Positions 54,110-63,302 of a stretch of 64,000 nt of DNA are shown here, in pieces (the stretch's first letter is position 1; every line of letters begins with the position of its first letter). The notes beneath the pieces are model-generated. The model worked only from the letters and a program-made list of their open reading frames with translations. It was not told the origin of the DNA and searched no databases. The translations under genes were made by a program, and so were the position numbers. Source of the DNA: DATFVA01 sp963832715 (GTDB lineage Bacteria > Bacteroidota > Ignavibacteria > Ignavibacteriales > Ignavibacteriaceae); contig CAWHVB010000003.1 in assembly GCA_963832715.1 (NCBI GenBank), forward strand, positions 186,001-250,000, written 5' to 3'.

Positions 54110-54195
54110 TACCGAGGGCCGGACTCGAACCGGCACGGGTATAAATACCCACAGGATTTTAAGTCCTGTGCGTCTACCAATTCCGCCACCCCGGC
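54110..54195 (-). tRNA. tRNA-Leu (anticodon TAA)
   Basis: An 86-nt class II tRNA on the minus strand: 5' GCCGGGG pairs with CCTCGGT, the D arm follows, the anticodon stem CAGGA/TCCTG surrounds CTTAAAA (anticodon TAA), a long variable arm holds TGGGTATTTATACCC, and the T arm is GCCGGTTCGAGTCCGGC. CCA is not encoded, unlike in the neighbouring tRNA-Val. Confidence 0.93.
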
Positions 54196-54475
54196 AAATA
54201 CAAGTCATTCAATTTTTTTTAAGAACTCTGGCAAATTATTGCCATTAAGATTCATAAAGAAGTATTGTTAAATCTCAACTTATCAAACTGTGGTAGTTTC
54301 CAAGCTGCAGGACTAAAAAATTCAATTTTAGCGTGTAAATATAGATAATTGAATAGATTCTTGCAAGAAATGATCCTGCCGCCCGGGTTCCCCCGATTTC
54401 ATCTACATTCAACACTTGCAGGAGAATAGAATTCTCTCCTTTTAGCAAATAACAATTCGCAATGAGCAAATAGAA

Positions 54476-54515
54476 ATTAATAATTAATAATTAATAATTA
54501 ATAATTGATAATTGA
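54476..54515. repeat. 7-bp AT-rich tandem repeat (ATTAATA)
   Basis: The unit ATTAATA is repeated four times exactly and then about 1.7 times with ATTGATA variants. Similar AT-rich stretches lie on both sides of the two tRNA genes (53935-53965 and 54061-54100). It is low-complexity DNA with no clear function. Confidence 0.7.
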
Positions 54516-54531
54516 TTTCAATCTGAGACAC

Positions 54532-54683
54532 TGACATTTTGTCATATATAAATTTTTTCAACAGTGGAAAATGGGGTTTTTTCGCTGTTTTTGGAGTGTC
54601 TCATTTTGAGTCCTTCTCCGTCCCTTCTCCGTCATTTCTCCGTCCCTAATACGACATTACTACTGAGTCTGCCATTTTGTCAA
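54532..54683. repeat. Dispersed element copy C: same ends as copy B, inverted, around an 11-bp array
   Basis: TGACATTTTGTCA (54532-54544) and GTCTGCCATTTTGTCAA (54667-54683) are the ends. Read on the minus strand they match the right and left ends of the element at 43835, the latter differing by one A. The array consists of CCTTCTCCGTC twice, ATTTCTCCGTC and a decayed CCTAATACGAC (54612-54655). AGTGTCTC (54595) and GAGACACT (54525) form a further inverted pair. It lies in the 677-bp gap between tRNA-Leu and the DinB-like gene, which otherwise holds AT-rich repeats and no supported gene. Confidence 0.6.
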
Positions 54684-54872
54684 AACTGTTTAATTTGTCA
54701 GCAGTATTTTTACGATAAAAGTAGTCCTATTAATTCCTAAAAGTTTTATATTTCTAAAATAAAATTCACAGAGATTTAATAGATAGTATATTAAATTTTG
54801 TCATCTTAAGAGAATTTTATATTTATATTCCCGTCTGCAAAATATTAAAAATCAATATAATCAGTATCCCTC

Positions 54873-55442
54873 ATGAAGACTATTGAAAAGCTATTATCAG
54901 AAATTGATAAGATTACTGAAAATTTTATCAGATCATTCGGTACCCTGGGCATTGAACAACTCAACCGGAAACCTGACCCGCAGACCTGGAGTATCGCTCA
55001 GATTATTGATCATATCATCAGGACAAATGAATCATACTACCCTGTCATAGATCAGATTCGTAATGGCCAATATAAACCACCCTTCATATCACGGATGGAT
55101 TTTCTTGTATCGTTTCTGGGAAAAGTGATTTTAAAAGGCGTTCAGCCTGACAGAAAAAGAAAAGTAAAAACATTTCAGGTCTGGGAGCCCTCAAACAGCA
55201 GTATACCTGAAGGGATTATCGACAGATTGAAAAAACATCAGGCAGAACTAAAGACACTGATAAACAATTCATCTGACTTAATCAGAAGCAAAACAATTAT
55301 TTCATCTCCTGCTAATAAGAATATTGTTTATAAACTGGAGACCGCTTTCGAGATAATCGTTACGCACGAGGGAAGACATTATAACCAGGCGCTGGAAGTG
55401 CTGGCTTTTTTTAACAACACCTCCCCAAAGAACCAAACCTGA
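54873..55442 (+). CDS. DinB-like (YfiT/DinB superfamily) protein
   Basis: 189 residues of a four-helix bundle. The N-terminal helix has IDKITENFIRSFGTLGIEQLNRKPDPQTWSIAQIIDHI with the WS-x-x-x-x-DHI pattern whose His is one of three metal ligands; the others fall in the C-terminal part (IIVTHEGRHYNQALEVL, with H-xxx-H). These proteins are metal-dependent transferases or detoxification-related thiol enzymes; substrate unknown. It stands alone between a repeat-rich gap and the ABC transporter. Confidence 0.8.
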   Translation: MKTIEKLLSEIDKITENFIRSFGTLGIEQLNRKPDPQTWSIAQIIDHIIRTNESYYPVIDQIRNGQYKPPFISRMDFLVSFLGKVILKGVQPDRKRKVKTFQVWEPSNSSIPEGIIDRLKKHQAELKTLINNSSDLIRSKTIISSPANKNIVYKLETAFEIIVTHEGRHYNQALEVLAFFNNTSPKNQT

Positions 55443-55537
55443 TCTTTTCCCGAATAAGATTAGATAAATAATCATTCCGGTTTCTATCTAAAAGTACGAC
55501 TTAAAATTTTGGGGACACAGGTAAAGAAGAATAGAGT

Positions 55538-55681
55538 TCAGCCTGCCAGCTTAGTTATATCCTGATCGGGCGGTAAGCTTCTTTCGCAATCTTCCATTAT
55601 CTGTCTTGTCATTATGCCTCCGGTTTCTTTAACTTTAATTATCTTTTTTACAATTTTCTCAGAAGGTTTAGATGTATGCAT
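55538..55681 (-). CDS. Possible small protein (24 or 47 residues), function unknown
   Basis: In the 229-bp gap before the ABC ATPase, the minus strand has an open frame of 47 codons from ATG 55681 to TGA 55538. A second ATG at 55612 has a GGAGG ribosome-binding site 4 bp before it, which would give 24 residues (MTRQIMEDCERSLPPDQDIT and LAG). The sequence is Lys-rich then acidic. The upper start overlaps the ABC gene start by 10 bp in antisense. It may be a real small gene, a remnant of a longer one, or chance. Confidence 0.3.
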   Translation of the reverse strand: MHTSKPSEKIVKKIIKVKETGGIMTRQIMEDCERSLPPDQDITKLAG

Positions 55682-56607
55682 TAGAAGTACGAAACCTTTC
55701 AAAGTCATTTGACACTTTGAAAGCGGTAGATGATGTTTCTTTTTCAGTACCGGAAGGATCAGTATTCGGACTAATAGGAAGGAATGGCGCAGGTAAAACT
55801 ACAACCATTCGTATGATGATGAATATCTATCTTCCCGATTCCGGGGAGGTTATTCTGCGAGGATCTAAAATCGGACAGGAATTTAAAGACAAAGTCGGCT
55901 ACCTCCCCGAAGAAAGAGGCCTCTACAAAAAGATGAAGGTTATGGAAACCCTGCTCTTCTTTGCCGAGCTAAAAGGAAAAACAGGACGCGAGGTAGAGGA
56001 TAAAGCGAATGAGTATCTTGAAAGATTTGATCTAACCGAAAGGAAGAATTCCAAACTCGAAGATCTTTCGAAAGGTAATCAGCAGAAGGTTCAGTTTATC
56101 ACTACCATACTTCACGATCCGGAATTCATAATTCTTGATGAACCATTTTCCGGTCTCGATCCAATAAATACAAATCTGCTCAGAGAAATTATTCTCGAGC
56201 TGAAGAAAAAGGAAAAAGTAATAATATTTTCCACGCATTTGATGGATTTTGCAGAACGTATGTGTGACCATATAGCAATGATCGATGAGGGTAAAATAAT
56301 TCTGCACGGCAACCTTGAGGAAATCAAAAAGTCCTTCGGACAGAGGAATGTTACTATCTCTCACGCCGGAGATATCTCTTTTGTAAAAAGCAGCCCATTC
56401 ATAGAAAAATTCGAAACCTTCGGAAATGTTACAAGCATCAGGGTTAAGCAGCCCTCTCAGATACAGGATCTCCTTAAAACTCTGGTAGAAAAAAATACCA
56501 TTATTAAAAAATTTGACGCAGAGGATATTTCACTCCACCAGATATTTGTAGAAGCTGCCGGAAAGAAATCCGCTGATAAGTACAGAATGGAGGCTTCAAA
56601 TGTTTAA
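55672..56607 (+). CDS. ABC transporter ATP-binding protein (NatA-like)
   Basis: 311 residues. Walker A is GLIGRNGAGKTTTIR, the Q-loop region has GYLPEERGLYKKMKV, the signature is LSKGNQQKV (instead of LSGGQ), Walker B is FIILDEPFSGLD, and the switch His is in IIFSTHLMDFAERMCD. The C-terminal extension (about residues 215-311) is the DUF4162-type tail. It overlaps the permease gene by 8 bp and supplies its ATPase. Homologous pairs export Na+ or drugs; the substrate here is unknown. Confidence 0.9.
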   Translation: MYALEVRNLSKSFDTLKAVDDVSFSVPEGSVFGLIGRNGAGKTTTIRMMMNIYLPDSGEVILRGSKIGQEFKDKVGYLPEERGLYKKMKVMETLLFFAELKGKTGREVEDKANEYLERFDLTERKNSKLEDLSKGNQQKVQFITTILHDPEFIILDEPFSGLDPINTNLLREIILELKKKEKVIIFSTHLMDFAERMCDHIAMIDEGKIILHGNLEEIKKSFGQRNVTISHAGDISFVKSSPFIEKFETFGNVTSIRVKQPSQIQDLLKTLVEKNTIIKKFDAEDISLHQIFVEAAGKKSADKYRMEASNV

Positions 56608-57868
56608 CAGGAGAACCCTTGCTATCATCAAAAGAGAGCTGCGGGAAAAGCTCATGTCGAGAACTTTCATTATAATGACAATACTCCTTCCTCTCTTTAT
56701 GATAGGTATACTCGCTTTCCAGACATTCCTCTATTCCTATGAAGGCGACAGCAACACAAATCTTATAATCGCAACAGATTCGGATTCTCTGAAAGCAGAG
56801 ATGGAAAAAGAGTTTGATCAGCTGCCGTTTGTACAGAGCGGGTACTATAAAATCAGTTTTGAAAGTATAAAAAGTTCAGAAGTGGATAGTTACATCAACA
56901 AACGTAAGTCCGAACTGCTTAGCGAAAAACTAACCGGCCTTATTTTCGTCCCCGACTCAGCGAAATATACAAAGCAGCTGCAGTATTTTTCAAAGAATCC
57001 TACTAACAAAACTTTGTTTGATAAAGTAAGACCAACCATCAATAATGTTCTTGTAACAAATTATTTCCGCGGAAAGGATATCTCGGAAGAGGATATTTCC
57101 TACGCAAGACAAAATGTAGGATTTAATACTTTCAGGATCAGCAGCGACAAAGCTGTAGAAGAAGAAGGAGCCGGGACAGTCATAGTAGCATTCCTCTTTA
57201 CTTTTCTCCTTTACTTCAGCCTGATTTTTATAGGCCAGATGATGATGCGCTCTGTAGTAGCTGAAAAATCAAACCGAATAGTAGAAATACTCCTATCATC
57301 TGCTAATAGTAAAGAATTAATGACCGGAAAGATTATGGGTACCAGTATTACGGGACTGATACAGATGGCTATCTGGCTTCTCCCTGTTATACTCTTGGTT
57401 ACAACAGCCTGGTTCACTCTTCCACCGGAATTTACTCTTAAGCTCAATATGTTTCAGATAGTTTATTTCCTACTAAATTATTTTATCGGACTTGTAACAT
57501 TCATGGGACTCTTTACCTCCGTGGGTGCTATTTTCGATAATGAGCAGGACACTCAATCCGGTATGTGGCCGATAATGATGTTAATAATGATTCCCTTCTT
57601 TATTGCTATTGCAATGCTGGAGAATTCAAATAACAGTATAGCAAGGGTTGCCTCTATGCTGCCTTTCGCATCTATTATAGTGATGCCTGCCAGGATGGTG
57701 TTAGCTGAAATCCCGGTATGGCAGTTTGTTGTTTCATTCGTTGTTAATATAGCAACGATGGTGCTTTTGTTCCCTCTTGCAGGAAAAGTTTACAGAGTAG
57801 GAATACTTATGAGCGGGAAGAAACCAAAGTGGTCCGAAGTAGCAAAATGGCTGAGGTATAAATATTAA
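56600..57868 (+). CDS. ABC-2 type permease (NatB-like)
   Basis: 422 residues. One N-terminal membrane helix (TFIIMTILLPLFMIGILAFQTFLY) is followed by a large extracytoplasmic domain to about residue 190, then five or six membrane helices (TVIVAFLFTFLLYFSLIFIG and others). EKSNRIVEILLSSANSKELMTGKIMG is the conserved coupling segment of NatB/YhaP-type permeases. With the upstream ATPase it makes a two-gene exporter. Confidence 0.88.
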   Translation: MFNRRTLAIIKRELREKLMSRTFIIMTILLPLFMIGILAFQTFLYSYEGDSNTNLIIATDSDSLKAEMEKEFDQLPFVQSGYYKISFESIKSSEVDSYINKRKSELLSEKLTGLIFVPDSAKYTKQLQYFSKNPTNKTLFDKVRPTINNVLVTNYFRGKDISEEDISYARQNVGFNTFRISSDKAVEEEGAGTVIVAFLFTFLLYFSLIFIGQMMMRSVVAEKSNRIVEILLSSANSKELMTGKIMGTSITGLIQMAIWLLPVILLVTTAWFTLPPEFTLKLNMFQIVYFLLNYFIGLVTFMGLFTSVGAIFDNEQDTQSGMWPIMMLIMIPFFIAIAMLENSNNSIARVASMLPFASIIVMPARMVLAEIPVWQFVVSFVVNIATMVLLFPLAGKVYRVGILMSGKKPKWSEVAKWLRYKY

Positions 57869-57877
57869 ACCCAGGAA

Positions 57878-57907
57878 AGGGATAGGGAAATTTCTCTCCC
57901 TGTCCCT
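57878..57907. terminator. Convergent hairpin between ABC permease and M1 peptidase genes
   Basis: AGGGATAGGGA (57878-57888) pairs with TCCCTGTCCCT (57897-57907) with one G-T wobble. It sits between two convergent genes. No strong T run follows on either strand, so the terminator call is moderate. Confidence 0.55.
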
Positions 57908-57937
57908 ACTCCTGTGAGCGCATTTATCCCCCCCTGT

Positions 57938-60229
57938 TTATTTCATCAAAATCATCTTGTGCTTCAATACGATATTATTGGCCCTCAATTCGTAAATGTA
58001 TACACCGCTGCTTAAATCAGAACCATCAAAATATTTTTTATAAGAGCCTGCTTCAAAATTTCCGTCAGCTAATGTCCTTACCACCTGTCCGAGTACGTTA
58101 TATACCACCAATCTGACCTTTGCCGCTTCAGGAAGATCAAAATTTATAACTGTGGAAGGATTAAATGGATTCGGATAATTCTGACTAAGACTATAATCAA
58201 AAGGAACATCGCCACCCTTAACTTCGATTTCATTACTGTATTCAAAACTACCATCAAAATCTATCTGTTTCAACCTGTAAGTGAAGTTTCCAAAATTATT
58301 TAAATGATCTGTGTATGAATAAGAATGAGGAATCGTAGTTGTTCCGTTTCCTTCAACATAGCCGATTCTCTGCCAGTTGTCGGTGCCGGCTGAATTTTTC
58401 CTTTCAATCTCGAAGCCCCTGTTATTCTTTTCAGTTGCAGTTGTCCAATCTAGAACAACAAAACTCCCTCTTGCTGCTGCAGTAAAGCTTGTCAATTCAA
58501 CAGGGATAGGAGGTATCTGTGTGAGTGTTGCAACTTTCAGGACAATATTATTATCAGGATCAAAATAAACATTAGCTGGCTGCCGGTTAAATCCGAATGT
58601 GAAAATCTGGTTATTTGAATCATTCATCACTCTCATCGTAGTGTCGGCACCTGTTGTAAAGTGAACTTTAATCTGGATAGGCATCTGGTGAAAAGGAGTG
58701 CTCGTTTGTGTCTGATCAGCAACAAAACCAACCTGCCAGTTTCCTGATCCCATATCGGCGATCCAGTATTTATTCGCATATACCGGATGATCAGGTTCGA
58801 GTATCCATTCGTTAAAGAACCAGCTAAGATCCTGACCGTAAACTTCACTCATATCATCACGAAAATCTGTAGTGACAGCACTGTGATATTTGAGTGACGG
58901 ATCATTAGCGTAATGATACATCCCGGCGAAATAAAGAGAATCTCCCATTACATATCTCAGCATATGATGAACACAAGCACCTTTATCATACGTTATTGCA
59001 GTATTGAAAAGTATGCTTACAGGGGGTGTATTAATGATCCAATCAGGATTATAAATCGGCCAGCCCGGATTCGCGCTCATATAATAGCTGGCATCGGAAT
59101 TAATTTCACTCTTATAGGAAGCATAACCCGATGTATGTTCTATCCACAAAGCCTCACAATAAGTGGCAAATCCTTCGTTAAGCCATATATCGGCCCAGGT
59201 TGCGCATGTTATCATATCACCAAACCATTGATGAGCAAATTCATGAGAAACCAGACTTTCCGACCAGCAGTTGGGACAAAGACTTGTAAGGGTCTGGTTT
59301 TCCATACCGCCCCATACGAACTGGTTGTTAAGCGTTGCAAACCCGTTTTTGTCAAACGGATGTTCACCGAACAATCCCGAATAAGTCGTGGTCATATCGA
59401 TAATTTTTGTTTCAATATTATGAAGGTTATTTTGATTTTCGCCTGAATTCCAGTAGAATCTTATCGGTATGCTGTCGTTCGGGTTGGATAATTTATGCCA
59501 GTAAACTATATCAAGATTGTAGTTTACTTTACTGGTCATCACCGTTAGATAGGTAGCAACATTATGTGAACTCACCCAGTGATAATAGAGTGTATCTGCG
59601 TTCTGAATTGAATCAACCAGCACTCCGTTTGAACCGAATTTAACATTGGTTGGAACCTTTACTGTAAGGTCGGTAGTTGCCTTATCAGAAGGTTTATCCC
59701 AGCATGGGAACCATTTCCTAGCACCCTCTGGTTCACAGTCGGTGAATAAAAATCCATTACTGACGTAAAATGCACCATCACTGACATTATTATGCCTGTA
59801 GTAGATCTTTATACTGGCCGTTTCTCCTACATTGTATGTCCTGTCCAGGTTGACAGTTAAAATATCATTAGAATGGGTAAAGGATACACCCGCCATGGAC
59901 ACCGAATCAATAGTTAAAGATGAATTAACAGCATTCATTGGGATAGAATTCAAAGTGGAATCAACCTCGAAGGTCATTACTTCAAATCCAGTGAACGATT
60001 TTGGATAAGGACTGATAAAACAGCTGTAAATGTTTAGGTTGAGTTCATAATTCAGCACATCATAAGTATGCTGAATATCAGCAGTTATTTCATTCGGGGC
60101 GAAAAGTGAATTTGAATTCATTTTCTTCTGACTGCAGTAAACCGAACCTTTTTCAATACTTCCCTGTGCAAATTGAATCGCGGGCAGGCAGGTGATGAAA
60201 AACAATACAAGCAGTAAATATTTTTTCAT
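57938..60229 (-). CDS. M1-family aminopeptidase with T9SS sorting domain
   Basis: 763 residues from ATG 60229, with a GGAG ribosome-binding site; a GTG 12 bp further up is less likely. A signal peptide (MKKYLLLVLFFITCLPAIQF) leads into the M1 N-terminal beta domain. Then come the GAMEN-like GGMENQTL, the zinc site HEFAHQWFGD and the third zinc ligand in WLNEGFATYCE. A PVELTSFTA domain and the sorting domain SQNYPNPFNPSTVINF follow. It is a zinc peptidase secreted or anchored through T9SS, probably for peptide nutrition. Confidence 0.92.
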   Translation of the reverse strand: MKKYLLLVLFFITCLPAIQFAQGSIEKGSVYCSQKKMNSNSLFAPNEITADIQHTYDVLNYELNLNIYSCFISPYPKSFTGFEVMTFEVDSTLNSIPMNAVNSSLTIDSVSMAGVSFTHSNDILTVNLDRTYNVGETASIKIYYRHNNVSDGAFYVSNGFLFTDCEPEGARKWFPCWDKPSDKATTDLTVKVPTNVKFGSNGVLVDSIQNADTLYYHWVSSHNVATYLTVMTSKVNYNLDIVYWHKLSNPNDSIPIRFYWNSGENQNNLHNIETKIIDMTTTYSGLFGEHPFDKNGFATLNNQFVWGGMENQTLTSLCPNCWSESLVSHEFAHQWFGDMITCATWADIWLNEGFATYCEALWIEHTSGYASYKSEINSDASYYMSANPGWPIYNPDWIINTPPVSILFNTAITYDKGACVHHMLRYVMGDSLYFAGMYHYANDPSLKYHSAVTTDFRDDMSEVYGQDLSWFFNEWILEPDHPVYANKYWIADMGSGNWQVGFVADQTQTSTPFHQMPIQIKVHFTTGADTTMRVMNDSNNQIFTFGFNRQPANVYFDPDNNIVLKVATLTQIPPIPVELTSFTAAARGSFVVLDWTTATEKNNRGFEIERKNSAGTDNWQRIGYVEGNGTTTIPHSYSYTDHLNNFGNFTYRLKQIDFDGSFEYSNEIEVKGGDVPFDYSLSQNYPNPFNPSTVINFDLPEAAKVRLVVYNVLGQVVRTLADGNFEAGSYKKYFDGSDLSSGVYIYELRANNIVLKHKMILMK

Positions 60230-60569
60230 AGTAGTCTCCACAAAATGAATTATTAAAGAAATATTTAGAACAATGTATAATATAATTGTTTTGACGGAAA
60301 AAGAATCTTAAATCTTACTCTCTTTATTAAGATTTAATATAAATTAGTTAGCGCTATCACACTTCATTTCGGCACAATTTTTATCAATAAAAAAAACTAT
60401 TGTTATTAGCATCTTTTTCTCATACCAAGGAAAGAAGGCAATTGTTTTTCTTTCGAGTGATAAAATAATTAGTGGAATTGTATAAATATTCAACAAAGTA
60501 TATAGATTTTTAACTGGCAGAAAAGTTGATATTTATAAATACTAAATATTTATCCGGTATTTAATAATT
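60230..60569. promoter_or_regulatory. 340-bp divergent promoter region with an inverted repeat
   Basis: This AT-rich gap separates the M1 peptidase (minus) from the MerR regulator (plus). TTAAATCTTA (60308-60317) and TAAGATTTAA (60328-60337) are 10-bp inverted arms with a 10-bp spacer. Another symmetric AT-rich stretch (AAATATTTAT, near 60545) lies about 20 bp before the merR start. No gene is seen. Confidence 0.45.
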
Positions 60570-61007
60570 ATGGAAAATAATAATAGTGACACGCCTCTCT
60601 TCCCGATAAGTGCTGCTGCAAGAATGCTTAACATCTCTGTTCATTCCTTAAGATTATATGAGAGAGAGGGTTTAATAATACCATTCAGGAAAGAAACCGG
60701 GCACCGGCTCTATTCGATTGACGATATTGAACGTATAAAATGTATCAGACAATCGATCAACGAGAAAAAAATAAGCATAGAGGGAATAAAAACAATCTAT
60801 TCACTTATCCCCTGCTGGAGCATCAAGAACTGCAGTGAAGACGACCGGATAAACTGTCAGGCATTTATAAGTCATTCCAATCCATGCTGGTCATTCAGGC
60901 ACGATAAAAACATTTGTGCCGAATCTGATTGCCGGGACTGCATGATTTATAAAAATTTCTCGGACTGCAAATCAATTAAGGACAACATAACAAAACTGAC
61001 CACATAA
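60570..61007 (+). CDS. MerR-family regulator with a Cys-rich C-terminal domain
   Basis: 145 residues. FPISAAARMLNISVHSLRLYEREGLIIPFRKETGHRLYSIDDIERIKCI is the MerR winged helix. The tail holds eight Cys in two related halves, PCW-x5-C-x7-C and PCW-x8-C-x4-C-x2-C, with another downstream. This arrangement could bind an Fe-S cluster or zinc and sense redox or sulfur compounds; that is inference. It is 42 bp upstream of the octaheme cytochrome gene on the same strand and probably controls the module. Confidence 0.85.
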   Translation: MENNNSDTPLFPISAAARMLNISVHSLRLYEREGLIIPFRKETGHRLYSIDDIERIKCIRQSINEKKISIEGIKTIYSLIPCWSIKNCSEDDRINCQAFISHSNPCWSFRHDKNICAESDCRDCMIYKNFSDCKSIKDNITKLTT

Positions 61008-61049
61008 AATCTTTAAATAAGGTAATCTTAACTCAAAAATAAATTCTCA

Positions 61050-62624
61050 ATGAAAAAAATCGTAATAACACTTGTAATGGCCGGACTGGTGATTATCTCT
61101 GCAGTAACAATTCTGCAGGATAAAAACCAGGAAGCAACCGGTCTGACAATACTTAAAGAGAAATACTCTCACAAAGATTCATCTTCTGTGGACCATACAC
61201 AATTCGCTGAACTCAAAAAGCATTTCAACAGTCCCCAGGAAGTCACCGAAGCATGCATCTCCTGCCACAACGGCAGGGATTCTGAAGTAATGAGATCAAA
61301 CCACTGGAATTGGGAAAGCGCCGAGTATGTTGAAGGTAGAGGGATTGTATATTTAGGCAAAAAGAATGCGATTAATAATTTTTGTATCGGGGTTGAAGGA
61401 AATGAGCAGAGCTGCGCAAAATGCCATATTGGATATGGAATGACCAGTTCAATGTTCAGCTTTACAGATGCTAAAAATATCGACTGTCTTGTCTGTCATG
61501 ATCAAACAGAATCCTATATAAAGGCTCCTGATGAAGCCGGACTCCCCGATCCGTCCCTGAACTTAAACAACATTGCCCAGCATGTTGGTAAGCCTACCCG
61601 TTCAAACTGCGGCGTCTGTCACTTTTTTGGCGGAGGCGGAAATAATGTAAAACACGGCGACCTTGAAGAATCGATGTTCCAGCCTACGGCGGATGTTGAT
61701 GTGCATATGGCGGTTGAGGGAGATAACCTTCAGTGCGTTGACTGTCATATAACTAAAAATCACAATATTTCAGGTAAAATGTATTCATTGTCATCAATGA
61801 ACAGGAACAGGGCAACTTGCGAAGAATGCCACACTTCCAGCCCCCACACTGCAGAGATCCTGAACGAGCATACCATTAAGGTTGCTTGTCAGACCTGCCA
61901 CATTCCTGTATATGCAAAAGTAAATGCAACCAAGTTATTCTGGGATTGGTCGACCGCCGGCAGATTAAAAGACGGAAAACCTTTTGAGATCGATGACGCT
62001 GACGGTAATCATACATATCTTTCAATCAAAGGAAGTTTCAAATGGGGAAAAAACGTAAAACCCGAGTATGTATGGTTTAACGGAACAGCTGATCACTACC
62101 TGATCGGGGATACGATTTCAGATACAACGAAACCTCTGCAGATAAATAAGCTGTTCGGTTCATACAGCGATCCTGAAGCGAAGATCATCCCGGTTAAAAT
62201 TCATAGGTCGAGACAGCCCTATGATCCGATCATGAAAGTGCTAATTCAACCCAAACTTTTTGCTGATAAAAAAGGTGAAGGAGCTTTCTGGCAGGATTTC
62301 AACTGGAGAAGAGCATCAGAAGTTGGGATGGAAGAAATACACGTCCCTTTCAGCGGAGAGGTATCGTTCATAAATACGGAGATGTACTGGCCTCTGAATC
62401 ATATGGTTTCTAATAAAGATCTTGCTGTTCAATGCAATGAATGCCATACGAGAAACAACAGCCGCCTTGCTGCTCTTACCGACTTTTATATGCCGGCGAG
62501 AGATTATTCCTCAATCATAGAGACAGGCGGAACCTTAATAATATTTCTTACACTCATCGGAATACTTGCTCACGGTGTGCTCCGATTTGTCTCAACGAGA
62601 AAAGTCAGAACTGGAGGCAAATAA
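61050..62624 (+). CDS. Octaheme tetrathionate reductase-family c-type cytochrome
   Basis: 524 residues. An N-terminal signal helix (IVITLVMAGLVIISAVTIL) and a C-terminal membrane helix (LIIFLTLIGILAHGVL) frame a periplasmic domain with eight CxxCH heme sites: CISCH, CAKCH, CLVCH, CGVCH, CVDCH, CEECH, CQTCH and CNECH. This count and the spacing fit the OTR family, members of which reduce tetrathionate, nitrite or hydroxylamine in Shewanella. Its stop overlaps the cytochrome b start (TAATG). The electron source is probably that cytochrome b. The physiological substrate is unproven; adjacency to YedE genes favours a sulfur compound. Confidence 0.9.
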   Translation: MKKIVITLVMAGLVIISAVTILQDKNQEATGLTILKEKYSHKDSSSVDHTQFAELKKHFNSPQEVTEACISCHNGRDSEVMRSNHWNWESAEYVEGRGIVYLGKKNAINNFCIGVEGNEQSCAKCHIGYGMTSSMFSFTDAKNIDCLVCHDQTESYIKAPDEAGLPDPSLNLNNIAQHVGKPTRSNCGVCHFFGGGGNNVKHGDLEESMFQPTADVDVHMAVEGDNLQCVDCHITKNHNISGKMYSLSSMNRNRATCEECHTSSPHTAEILNEHTIKVACQTCHIPVYAKVNATKLFWDWSTAGRLKDGKPFEIDDADGNHTYLSIKGSFKWGKNVKPEYVWFNGTADHYLIGDTISDTTKPLQINKLFGSYSDPEAKIIPVKIHRSRQPYDPIMKVLIQPKLFADKKGEGAFWQDFNWRRASEVGMEEIHVPFSGEVSFINTEMYWPLNHMVSNKDLAVQCNECHTRNNSRLAALTDFYMPARDYSSIIETGGTLIIFLTLIGILAHGVLRFVSTRKVRTGGK

Positions 62625-63295
62625 TGAAAACTCAGGTATATATATATAAATCATTCGAAAGATTCTGGCACTGGACGCAGTCCTTCCTGATCTTATTCCT
62701 CGCATTGACGGGATTTGAGATTCATGGTGCAATTAGTTTCTTCGGCTATCAGAATGCTGTTGCCTATCATAATATAGCAGCTTATTCTTTTATGATCCTG
62801 ATTGTATTCGCGATCTTCTGGCATTTTACAACAGGTGAATGGAGACAATATCTTCCGACACTAAATAATCTGAAAGCACAGTTGAGGTTTTACCTTCTGG
62901 GAATTTTTCAGAATGCTCCCCACCCCACAAGGAAAACAGTACTTAGTAAATTAAATCCGCTGCAGAGACTGATATACCTCGGGCTAAAAGTCATGGTAAT
63001 CCCTGTGATGGTCATATCCGGATTATTATATATGTTCTACAGATACCCGCAGGGTAATTCAATAGAACCTTTAAACATACATTCAATAAAGGGAATAGCA
63101 CTGCTCCATACTGCAGGAGCTTTTCTCCTTGTAGCATTTATTATTGCTCATATTTACCTGATTACAACCGGCTCAACTCTTACTTCAAACCTTAAAGCCA
63201 TGATCACCGGATACGAAGAGTTGGAAGAGGAGCCCGTATCTCCCGGAGTCGAATCCCCGGCTGAGTCGGAAAAAGAATTAACTTTAAGCGAGTGA
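62624..63295 (+). CDS. Cytochrome b/b6-type membrane protein (heme b, quinol oxidising)
   Basis: 223 residues from ATG 62624, which overlaps the octaheme cytochrome stop and has a GGAGG site. Four membrane helices carry the heme-b His: SFERFWHWTQSF, AYHNIAAYSFMI, FAIFWHFTTGEW and LLHTAGAFLLVAFIIAHIYL. This is the layout of thiosulfate reductase and Ni-hydrogenase cytochrome b subunits. It probably moves electrons from quinol to the octaheme cytochrome. The C-terminal 40 residues are acidic. The YedE gene follows 7 bp downstream. Confidence 0.85.
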   Translation: MKTQVYIYKSFERFWHWTQSFLILFLALTGFEIHGAISFFGYQNAVAYHNIAAYSFMILIVFAIFWHFTTGEWRQYLPTLNNLKAQLRFYLLGIFQNAPHPTRKTVLSKLNPLQRLIYLGLKVMVIPVMVISGLLYMFYRYPQGNSIEPLNIHSIKGIALLHTAGAFLLVAFIIAHIYLITTGSTLTSNLKAMITGYEELEEEPVSPGVESPAESEKELTLSE

Positions 63296-63302
63296 GGAAT
63301 CT

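Noticed and set aside
54275..54469. 64-codon minus-strand frame near tRNA-Leu
   Set aside because: It is low-complexity, AT-rich, without a ribosome-binding site, and sits in a repeat-rich gap.
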